DNA from: Pelobates cultripes
Taxonomy: Eukaryota > Chordata > Amphibia > Anura > Pelobatidae
Reading direction: 5' to 3'
DNA: 64,000 nucleotides
Assembly: GCA_933207985.1 (NCBI GenBank)
Contig: OW240914.1
Coordinates: forward strand, 288,356,877 to 288,420,876
Each line of letters opens with the position of its first letter. The first letter of the stretch is position 1. The notes beneath the pieces are model-generated. The model saw only the letters and a list, made by a program, of their open reading frames with translations. It searched no databases and had not been told where the DNA came from. A program made the position numbers and the translations under genes. Positions 57,801 through 64,000 of the stretch are shown here, piece after piece.

Positions 57801-60692
57801 GCTTGGGGTGTATTTTGTAATTGTTGGGTACAATATCATACATAATATAAGGAAGGACTAGTTTTTAAAAAGATTATGAAACACTTGTAGGAAGCAGAGC
57901 TTGTGTAAAGAGAGGCTGAAGACATGGAATAAAGTTGGGAATCAAGATCGCAGTCAGAAAATGGGAAAAGGTGCTAAGAATGAATAGAGGCGTGTTTTAT
58001 GAGACTAGAAATTGAGAAAATAGACTATATTCATTGTGACTGGGTAAAGGTAACGGCAGTAGAGATAACACTTAGCTTAAGGTTAGGTTTAGAGTTAGAG
58101 GCTTACAGTGCCTTGCAAAAGTATTCACCGCCCTTTTTTCGTGTTTTGTTGCCTCACAACCTGGAATTAATATGGATTGTTTGATTATTTGCATCATTTA
58201 ATTTACAGAACATGCCCACAACTTGAAGCAAACAACAAATGGGACAAAATAACAGAAAAAGTCAATGTGCATAACTATTCACCCCCCTAAAGTCAATACT
58301 TTGTAGAGCCACCTTTTGCGGCAATCACAGCTCCAAATCGCTTTGGATAAGTCTCTATGAGCTTGCCACATCTTACCACTTGGATTTTTGCCCATTCCTC
58401 TTTGCAAAACTGCTCCAGCTCCTGCAAGTTGGATGGTTTGCACTTGTGAACAGCAATCTTTAAGTCTGACCACAGATTTTCTATTGGATTGAGGTCTGGG
58501 CTTTGACTAGGCCATTCCAACACATTTACATGTTTCCCCTTAAACCACTCAAGTGTTGCTTTAGCATTGTGTTTGGGGTCATTGTCGTGCTGGAAGGTGA
58601 ACCTCCATCCTAGCCTCAAATCACGCACAGAGTGGTACAGGTTTTGCTCAAGAATATCCCTGTATTTTGCACCATCTATATTTTTCCCTCAACTCTGACC
58701 AGTTTGCTAGTCCCGACTGCTGAAAACATCCCCACAGCATGATGCTGCCACCACCATGTTTCACTGTGGGGCTGGTGTTCTTTGGGTGATGTGATGTGTT
58801 GAGTTTGCGCCAGACATAGCATTTTCTTTGATGGCCAAAAAGCTCCATTTTAGTCTCATCAGACCAGAGAACCTTTCTCCATACATTTTGGGAATCTCCT
58901 ACATGCCTTTTCACAAACTCAAAACATGCCATTTTGTTTTTTACTGAAAGTAATGGCTTTCTTCTTGTCACTCTGCCGTAAAGCCCAACTCTATGGAGCA
59001 TACGGCTTATTGTCATCCTATGTACAGATACTCCAGTCTTACCTTAGGTCTCTGTGCTGCTTCTCTGATTAGTACCCTCCTTGACTGGTCAGTGAGTTTT
59101 GGTGGGCGGCCGTCTCTTGGCAGGTTTGCTGTTGTGCCATGTTCTTTCCATTTGGTTATGATAGATTTGATGGTGCTCCTGGGGATCATCAATGACTTGG
59201 ATATTTTTTTATACCCTAACCCCGACTTGTACTTCTCAACAACATTGTCCCTTACTTGTTTGGCGAGTTCCTTGGTCTTCATGGCGGTGTTTGGTTAGTG
59301 GTGCCTCTTGCTTATGTGTTGCAGCCTCTGGAGTGTGTATATGTAATGACAGATCATGTGACACTTAGATTGCACACAGGTGGACATCATTTCACTAATT
59401 ATGTGACTTCTGAAGGTAATTGGATGCACCAGAGCTTTTTATGGGCTTTATAACAAAGGGGGTGAATACATATGCACATGCCAATTTTCTGTTTTCTATT
59501 TCTAAAAAAATGTTTTATGTATATATTTTTCTCATTTCACTATTGTTTTCTGATTCATCACATAAAATTCAGATTAATAAAACATTAAATCGGTAAAAAG
59601 CCAAGGAGCAAGGGGGTGGGGGAGGGTGGATACTTTTATAAGGCACTGTAGGTTTATAGTTAGTATAGATTACATTTAGGAAGGTTTTAGGATTTGTAAA
59701 TTCAAATTTTAGGTCTAGATTTTTAAGGTTCTGATTAGAATTTCTGTACACTATCATTTTATCATTTCACTGTGAACACATATTACAACTATATACATTT
59801 AAAGGCATCATGCAGTTAGGCGTGTTACACAGAGAATTGTAGTCTGTGTTAAAATCCACTATAAGTCCCCTTTTGTAGAAAATAATTGAAAAAAATAACA
59901 GGAAACATTAATCAATACAAGCAGACACCATTAATGTGCTTCATACATAACTTTTTACATGTTTATTAGGTATACGTTTTGATAAAAATAGAAAACAATA
60001 ATATTTCATTTAACATATTCATTTTAATGATATAAACAAATTATGGTTTTCAGGTCAAAAACAAGACTTCCACCTTGGAAAATGTCACTGGAGTTATGGT
60101 AAATGAAAAGAATCTGCAATAAATATTAAAATGGAAAATATGTAAAAATGTCCCAATTTATGTGAACGTTTATTAAATCTTAAAATCATATTTACTCTTA
60201 AAGAGGCTCTATCACATTCTGGGGTATTTAGATATTTTACAAAGACCTCAGTGTTACTTACCTCTTTATTTACACTTTCAGTGCCACAAGGAACAAGGAT
60301 AAGCACAACTGGTGGCGCTCACCTAGGGCCTGGTCTCACTAAGCACAGTTTCACCAGAAAAAGAGCTTTCCTTAAAGTCCTTACAACAGAGACACAGGTT
60401 CATGTAATATAAAATGGTATTGCGGTTTCTGTAGTTCCTTATGAAATGTTAATGCATAATTGCAAACGTGCTACAAAGAATAAATTTTAATTTTGAAATG
60501 ACATTTCAACAACCCCCAAATAAAGCTAGTTTGGCTCTAATCAATCAAACCAGAGTTTTTATTCTTTTGCCTTAAAACATATGTATTCCATTTCATGTTT
60601 GTACATGTTTTAAAACGTGCTTTTTTTTAATTTTGATATAGAAAAAAATTGTATGCGCAGCAGAGGATGCTTTGTCGTTGGAGAACGCTGCG
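38832..60692 (+). CDS. Micro-exon gene for a secreted cysteine-containing helical protein (11 exons read, 3' end open)
   Basis: Exons: 38832-38898, 39035-39060, 40612-40668, 42226-42282, 43187-43231, 44181-44246, 46286-46333, 50449-50493, 55199-55237, 60054-60098 and 60642-60692. Every intron is GT-AG, and joining the exons gives 182 codons with no stop. Residues 1-17 form a signal peptide (MKILLTVFLCGLALCYA, cleavage likely before EDDKL). The mature chain has seven cysteines, spread one per exon over exons 2, 3, 5, 7, 8, 9 and 11, and two N-glycosylation sequons (NKT, NVT) in exon 10. Its segments, such as DPLCTLLKGLL and DIIKILLCVV, look like amphipathic helices. I do not recognise the family. 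Small helical secreted proteins such as secretoglobins or frog foam-nest surfactant proteins are a loose guess from composition only. Extra micro-exons could be missing, because a phase-0 exon can drop out without breaking the frame. Introns range from 136 bp to 4.8 kb and are filled with transposons. Confidence 0.75.
39035..39060 (+). CDS. Exon 2 (26 bp micro-exon)
   Basis: The acceptor follows a T-rich tract ending CTATACAG, and the donor is CAG|GTAACA. Joined to the single leftover base of exon 1, it encodes VACLAKAFQ with the first mature cysteine and restores phase 0 for all later exons. Confidence 0.7.
39582..40142 (-). mobile_element. LTR-like sequence in intron 2 (solo LTR, approximate borders)
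   Basis: Read on the minus strand it begins TGTGATACTC and ends TTCCTTGACA. A promoter-like GCATAAAAAACTTCGC is followed by CCAATAAGACTC, as in retroviral LTRs. A 23-24 bp unit (CATAGTGAGACAAGATG) is repeated three times at 39917-39985. No target duplication was confirmed and no viral gene is nearby. Confidence 0.4.
40612..40668 (+). CDS. Exon 3 (57 bp)
   Basis: The acceptor is a long T run ending AAAG, and the donor is AGT|GTAAGA. The exon has nineteen codons, KSPPIATSSIDLFCHYGES, with one cysteine and phase 0 at both ends. It is the least helical-looking part of the chain. Confidence 0.7.
40740..41000. other. Diverged repeat in intron 3
   Basis: TGGTCATGGTGTTTGGAGTC and the following bases resemble TTAA-MITE interiors, also seen near 51580-51640. 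Not further resolved. Confidence 0.25.
41130..41985 (-). pseudogene. Possible L1 ORF1 fragment in intron 3
   Basis: On the minus strand the frame MDNRKKSRASLDPPDSGLGR begins at 41924. Further on, a charged helical stretch VRHLEEDRDHMFSKMQHLDN (about 41405-41346) resembles the L1 ORF1 coiled coil. The RNA-binding domain is not seen. Frames are broken. Identification is tentative. Confidence 0.35.
42226..42282 (+). CDS. Exon 4 (57 bp)
   Basis: The acceptor is TTCTACAG and the donor is GCG|GTAAGA. It encodes PEKDRELLNGINDAWKPVA, charged and helical, with no cysteine. Phase 0 at both ends. Confidence 0.7.
43187..43231 (+). CDS. Exon 5 (45 bp)
   Basis: The acceptor is CTCCTTACAG and the donor is GCG|GTAAGT. 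It encodes GELGCGINSIANINA with one cysteine. Phase 0 at both ends. Confidence 0.7.
43550..44060. other. Dispersed repeats in intron 5
   Basis: A hairpin-prone block with AACAGCTCCCTAATT occurs twice (43630 and 43720). It is followed by a sequence ending CAGTGTCCCTTTAATAATA, like the right end of the TTAA MITE family. Confidence 0.35.
44181..44246 (+). CDS. Exon 6 (66 bp)
   Basis: The acceptor is TTATTTTAG and the donor is TTG|GTAAGT. The 22 codons (DSTLKEVTEEAV... GLVLKAL) form a clear amphipathic helix without cysteine. Phase 0 at both ends. Confidence 0.72.
44922..45131 (+). mobile_element. Tc1-like transposon fragment in intron 6
   Basis: It begins with TA then CAGTATCTCACAAAAGTGAG and repeats AACAAAAGTGAGTAC about 200 bp later. 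This is the layout of a Tc1 terminal repeat with paired transposase-binding sites. The transposase region is absent. Confidence 0.65.
45270..45878. mobile_element. TTAA-flanked MITE in intron 6, with nested MITE
   Basis: Ends TTAAAGGGACGCTATAGTCA and CCCTATAGTGATCCTTTAA, each with TTAA. A smaller palindromic element with CCTTAAGGACACA at 45306-45386 is nested inside. A hairpin ATGCATCTCTATGAGG pairs around 45610. Confidence 0.65.
46286..46333 (+). CDS. Exon 7 (48 bp)
   Basis: The acceptor is CATATTTTGCAG and the donor is CTT|GTAAGT. It encodes EQVGISRTVLDPLCTL with one cysteine. Phase 0 at both ends. Confidence 0.72.
47480..48020. other. Unclassified repeat in intron 7
   Basis: Contains CCTTAGGCGAAACTC near 47500 and GGGCCTTAGGCGGCCGCCTC near 47965, plus paired GGTCTGCAGCTC / GAGCTGCAGACC. 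It looks like a DNA-transposon relic with inverted repeats. No ORF. Confidence 0.35.
48520..48960. repeat. Purine-rich tract and GT microsatellite
   Basis: GGGGAGAGGAG(A/T)GACCACTAAG-like units at 48545-48810 are followed by TGTGTATCTGTGAG and GT runs to 48960. Confidence 0.7.
49130..49370. repeat. CA-rich degenerate repeat
   Basis: ACACACATTCATA and ACTCACATTCATATGCAC units in variable order. Non-coding, intron 7. Confidence 0.6.
50449..50493 (+). CDS. Exon 8 (45 bp)
   Basis: The acceptor is TTTCAATTACAG and the donor is GGT|GTATGT. The nearer GT, two bases upstream, would break the phase-0 pattern. It encodes LKGLLTSDCLKTLLG with one cysteine. Confidence 0.7.
51905..53206. mobile_element. 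hAT-type element with minisatellite and palindrome, intron 8
   Basis: Ends CAGTGGCGTACACATG and GGTAAATACGCCACTG. Flanking CACCCAGC and CATCCACC agree at 6 of 8 positions. Inside are a TTAA-MITE-like piece (52078-52350), a CA-rich array (52365-52770) and a 204-bp palindrome. It is related in layout to the hAT at 9494-16226. Confidence 0.5.
52869..53072. repeat. GC-rich palindrome with about 100-bp arms (copy 1)
   Basis: Arms from GGGCGGGTGGCC inward to GGAAGATGACG are mirrored by CATCTTCC-type sequence out to GGCCACCCGCCC, with no real spacer (centre near 52971). A few mismatches and small indels only. Confidence 0.8.
53744..53947. repeat. GC-rich palindrome (copy 2)
   Basis: The duplicate of the palindrome at 52869-53072. 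Its centre is a perfect GAAGATGACGTCATCTTC, whereas copy 1 has one changed base. Confidence 0.8.
54690..54816 (+). repeat. L2-like tail with trinucleotide repeats
   Basis: GTAAAGTGCTACGGAATATG and GCGCTATATAAATAC are followed by (CTA)n and (ATA)n. Same tail type as at 23270-23315. Confidence 0.6.
55199..55237 (+). CDS. Exon 9 (39 bp)
   Basis: The acceptor is TTTGTTTAG and the donor is GTG|GTAAGC. It encodes ENIPDIIKILLCV with one cysteine. Phase 0 at both ends. Confidence 0.7.
55565..56526 (+). mobile_element. Solo-LTR-like sequence inside the hAT element
   Basis: The piece begins TG and ends CA between AGCGA and ATCGA (four of five bases agree). It carries a CATAAAA promoter box at 56304 and AATAAA at 56325, a usual LTR order. 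No internal viral gene is present, consistent with recombination to a single LTR. Confidence 0.45.
56559..56803. repeat. Foldback with about 88-bp arms
   Basis: 56559-56646 and 56715-56803 are complementary (AGGAGCACATTACAGCTCTT and its inverse), with a 68-base loop. Confidence 0.75.
58106..59648 (-). mobile_element. Full-length Tc1-like transposon in intron 9
   Basis: CAGTGCCTTGCAAAAGTATT at the left and its inverse ending AAGGCACTG at the right are bounded by TA on each side (58104-58105 and 59649-59650). Its length of 1543 bp is typical of Tc1 elements. It encodes a minus-strand transposase (see 58293-59282). Confidence 0.9.
58293..59282 (-). pseudogene. Tc1-like transposase, two frameshifts
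   Basis: The start is MKTKELAKQVRDNVVEKYKS at 59282. The paired helix-turn-helix follows (GYKKISKSLMIPRSTI, then LPRDGRPPKLTDQ). The catalytic residues of the DD34E triad are all visible: VLWSDETKMELFG, HDNDPKHNAK and PDLNPIENLW. The frame shifts near 59015 and again near 58640. The protein ends about 58293 with GGSTKY. It would cut and paste at TA sites, but this copy cannot make an intact enzyme. Confidence 0.88.
60054..60098 (+). CDS. Exon 10 (45 bp)
   Basis: The acceptor is GGTTTTCAG and the donor is ATG|GTAAAT. It encodes VKNKTSTLENVTGVM with two N-glycosylation sequons and no cysteine. Phase 0 at both ends. Confidence 0.68.
60642..60692 (+). CDS. Exon 11 (51 bp), last exon read with confidence
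   Basis: The acceptor is TTTTGATATAG and the donor is GCG|GTAAGA. It encodes KKIVCAAEDALSLENAA with one cysteine. A strong donor and no stop show that at least one more exon must follow. Confidence 0.7.
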
Positions 60693-60699
60693 GTAAGAA

Positions 60700-63500
60700 C
60701 CTATTTTGAAAAGCCATTTCATGTATGTTTTTCATATTATCTTTCTTTACAGTACTTTACATATATGTAATTGTGCTTAGGGAGCAAGGCCAAGTATGAT
60801 CATTTGTATATTCTCAATATAACAACTGATATGCAAGTAAGCTTGAAAGAAAACATGGTTAATCTAAAGAAGTAGGTAGATTGATTACTTAGAAATTATG
60901 CTAATCTATCACTTAGCCTAATGTTCTAATAAAGGATAACCAATGAACAGGAGAGGGAAAAATTCACTGCACTTTTGAAGACCTCCAGTGAAATAATTGA
61001 CATTTATCATAAAATTGCTTATTTATTATATGAAAAAATAGGACACTAGGCAGAACATACAAAATTGAATATGATGTAAAAGAAAAATAAATTCTGAAAT
61101 ATATGCATTATGGAAAAAAAGGAAAGGGACACAAAAACAAAACTATCAGTAATTAGAATAGGCTTTGTGTCTGATGAAAGACTCTTCCTCAGTGCAAAAT
61201 GTACTCTATTTACTTATATTACCTCTACCCCGTATGGTAATATAATTCATACATGGTACGTGCATTCTGATTAGTCTTAATGCATTGCAAAGTGAGTGTT
61301 TTAAAGTTGTCCATCTTCACCAATTACTGGACCATCAGATCTTGACTGGAGCGGTTTTCAGTCATAAACTCAAAGGGACTAAGGAAACTGTGGGAAGCCA
61401 GACCAATTAAGGTTAGTCTAGTACTAATTCAAAAGTTGATTTATTCAGCATACCCGTCAAAGACCTAAAGAGGGGCCCATCAATAGGTGATTTTTTCCTG
61501 TGAAACCTAACCCACAATGTCTGACTTAGTTCTTGCATACATGGAATTGAATACTGGCAGTAATGTAATGGGAGTGATTCTGATACAGAGTTGCTAACAA
61601 TGCAGATTTACTATTGTAGATCTAAGATGCAGCACTTTCAGTAAACTAACGGAGGGCTTCTCACTAAGAGTGCACTAAGCCACTTTTGCTAAGTAAAGCA
61701 GCAGGCAGAGTCCTGGTCAGTGAACAATCCAAGATCCTGATTGCAGAGATCAATGCAGGTGGTAGACAAACAGAGGATCACGCTGGAGTTTAGGTAGAAA
61801 CATTGTAATGCAACAAAATAACTAAGCAATGTAAAGTATGAGACATCTCCTAAAGAAGATGACTGGAGAGAATGAGGGGATGGGGTAGAAGTAAAGCATG
61901 ACAATTAGCATCTATTCTCCACCAGATGTAGTTGAGAAAAAGCATGACACCAATACTAAAAAAAGACCAAAGGCAGTGGTAGGTGTTCAGTCAGTTGTCA
62001 TTCTAGAGAAGGCAATGGTCATGCCCAGGTGAAGAATGAAAAATAAAGTAGACTGCAATATCAGTGAGAAGATTAAAGCATCAAAATCTGTAGAACAGTG
62101 TGCCCCCATTCTGTAAAAAGGATTAGTAACATTTGCTATCTCAGATGGCAGACATAACACAGCAAATTTACCCAGTAATATCATAAGTTCTTGGTGTGTG
62201 CATCCTGTCACCAGCTTTTTCATTCATTGCCCCCCTACTTATTTTTTTGCCTTAGAAACTCTTTATTTTGAATCTATTTTTTGTTTGTTTGTTTGGTTTT
62301 TTGTTTTTGCAAATATAATCTTTGGACTATTGCTCATAGAAATCAATAGACCTCAATTATATATTACTCTTCACCTCTAAGGCGTGGGGGTTGATGAAGG
62401 TTTAAGGCAATTTGTGAGCCCCTGCCAAATAATGGTTTACTTCTACCACCTACCCCAATGTACAGGCTAGATGAAAAATCAGGCTAATCCCTGTGCCTTC
62501 TCTTGTCATTCTTGAGATCCATTGGGAAAGACATTGTTATTTATTTAATACTGTACCCACCATACATCAAGCAAGGCTGAGAGAGTCATTTGATTCTATA
62601 GCGGTTGATTTGGGCATTTGTGTACCACATTTCTGTTTTACTTTAAATTTGTTTTTACTAGGAGATGAGGTTCTGGCCACATCAATCACAAACAATATTT
62701 TGCTAATTGTGATTATACTACATTAATTACACAATTGTTCTGGTGCTCAACCCACTCAGCAATTTAGTCAGGAAAAACAAATACAGTAAAACTGTTTATG
62801 AATGTATGTTGCCTTACAAGATGTGCTAGTGAATAGCATGAGTCTCGACTTGGCGGACTTTCAAAATTAATTGACTCAATGACTGATTTATGCAGATACA
62901 TAGTACACCAATATGGAGATCCAGCACTCTTGATATGCAGCATTGGTGCAGGCCACCCTCCAAGACCTTCAAAGTATGAAAATAGAAATAACAGAACCGC
63001 AACACCAATTAATATGCACATGGGGATTTATTCCATAATTGAAGTGTACTCAGCAATTTTTCAACACAAACCTTAACAAAGACATTGTATGTGTCAAATC
63101 ATTGCAGAGTCCATTTTTATGGTGGAATAAATCTCTATTTGCATATTAGTTGGTGTTGCAAGTCTGTAATTTCTAATTTTTTGCTGATAGACCAGGAAGT
63201 AAATCTATATATGTATAGATAACATGAAGTTGGTGAGATAAATACTCTTCATCAAAATGCCTATCAAATGCAACAATTTTCTTTTAATTTTTTTTTTTTT
63301 TTTTAAATAAAGAAGGCATAATGGCAAGTAGACATAAGGTACCCTGGAAGTATTTTAAACCTAACTTTTAAAATATAGTTTTGTTATTGTAGAGACTTTC
63401 ATTACCTTTTTGCATTTTTAAATATTATTATTATCTATACTTTGCATTCTATTTAACGTTTACGCTATGCATTACAAGTATATAGCTTTTTTCTTCATAC
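60700..63500. other. Sequence after exon 11, no gene assigned
   Basis: AT-rich, with diverged repeats. Candidate acceptor and ORF combinations were seen (for example 62662-62706) but are not distinguishable from chance. A block at 62880-63130 with GTAGTACACC...ACTCAGCAATTTTTCAACAC looks like an old retroelement end. Confidence 0.3.
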
Positions 63501-63522
63501 ATTTTAAACTTTTCCCGTGCAG

Positions 63523-63582
63523 ACAACTGCACAAAAAGTGACAAATCACAAAAATACAATTGTGCATTTGCCAAATGCATAA
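63523..63582 (+). CDS. Possible terminal exon of the micro-exon gene (weak)
   Basis: A pyrimidine-rich stretch ending CCCGTGCAG precedes 19 phase-0 codons (TTAQKVTNHKN...) and a TAA at 63580. It has no cysteine and no helical look, and the nearest AATAAA is distant (63947). A competing candidate is 62662-62706, which reads 14 codons ending TIFC plus TAA and would give an eighth cysteine. Neither is proven, and the true end may lie outside the window. Confidence 0.2.
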   Translation, partial: TTAQKVTNHKNTIVHLPNA

Positions 63583-63789
63583 ATTAAATGTACCTATTTG
63601 CCAGGAGCATTGACAGGGCTAGGTTGCATCAAGATCAAGGGCGTGACACCAAGAGCAAATATTATTTCACTTTCCACATTGTAGCAGAGAGTAGTGGTAG
63701 CAGGGCTTCTTCTCCGCTGATTACTCCAACAGCTACTCAGGAACAAACAGGAAACTTTAGAACAGTAGGCATCAATACAAGATGATACA

Positions 63790-64000
63790 CGAATATCTCA
63801 TCACCCTTTCCAATAATTGGACGACACTCAGTATTAGGAGCAGAACTCATCCTTTAATGGCCAGGCTGGCCTTTTATGCAGGTTTTGCCCCAAAGGTTCC
63901 CATCCAGGTGGACCTTGTGGGGCACCGATAAAAATATACAGCAACCAATAAACACAGAATCAGGTCATAAGACACTCCCATACATTACACACAATCTCTC
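63790..64000 (-). mobile_element. Possible LTR piece at the window end
   Basis: The reverse complement reads CATTAAAGGATGAGTTCTG and CTAATACTGAGTGTCGTCC, like the R-U5 part of some vertebrate LTRs. It runs past the window, so borders and class cannot be checked. Confidence 0.25.

Overview
This is vertebrate genomic DNA, most likely from an anuran amphibian. The view rests on the mix of repeats (L1-like, CR1, Penelope-like, DIRS/Ngaro-like, Tc1, piggyBac and hAT elements plus TTAA-flanked MITEs), on spliced GT-AG exons with long introns, and on the absence of any prokaryotic-style gene run. The species cannot be named from sequence alone. I saw no rRNA, tRNA or CRISPR. One 100-base assembly gap lies at 22372-22471.

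The left 37 kb is a graveyard of nested transposable elements. An L1-like LINE on the minus strand fills about 1-6130. It is split by a 2.06-kb insertion (970-3032) flanked by the direct repeat TACAGGTC. That insertion carries two hammerhead-ribozyme-like motifs, the signature of a Penelope-like element. A CR1 fragment (8740-9388) is followed by a nest in readable order: a dispersed repeat (here 'repeat A') contains a hAT element (9494-16226, 8-bp target duplication), whose CA-rich minisatellite contains a second L1-like LINE (about 9665-14500). That LINE carries its own TTAA MITE and a short inverted duplication. A second hAT (17338-20465, perfect 8-bp duplication CTCGCTAT) carries minisatellites. 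A foldback element with GC-rich hairpin repeats follows (about 20520-21935). A reversed repeat A and more CR1 then run into the gap. Next come a piggyBac fossil (about 24600-25560), AT microsatellites, a 5-kb array of GC-rich hairpin repeats (27060-32090), a fragment with an SGNH-hydrolase-like domain (32392-32898), a scar of templated repair (35815-36760) and another hAT (36990-38109).

The right 25 kb holds the one host gene I can support. It is a plus-strand gene with a TATA box at 38742, a signal-peptide exon at 38832, and at least ten further micro-exons of 26-66 bp up to 60692. All internal junctions after exon 2 are in phase 0. The 182 residues read so far are a signal peptide plus an alpha-helical, cysteine-bearing chain in which most exons supply one cysteine and one amphipathic segment. 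I do not recognise the family. The 3' end is unresolved and may lie beyond the window. Its introns hold two LTR-like sequences, a Tc1 remnant, a TTAA MITE, a hAT with a 204-bp palindrome that was tandemly duplicated (period about 875 bp), another hAT, and a full-length but frameshifted Tc1 element (58106-59648).

The gene and the transposons show no functional link. The elements sit in the introns and account for most of the gene's length.
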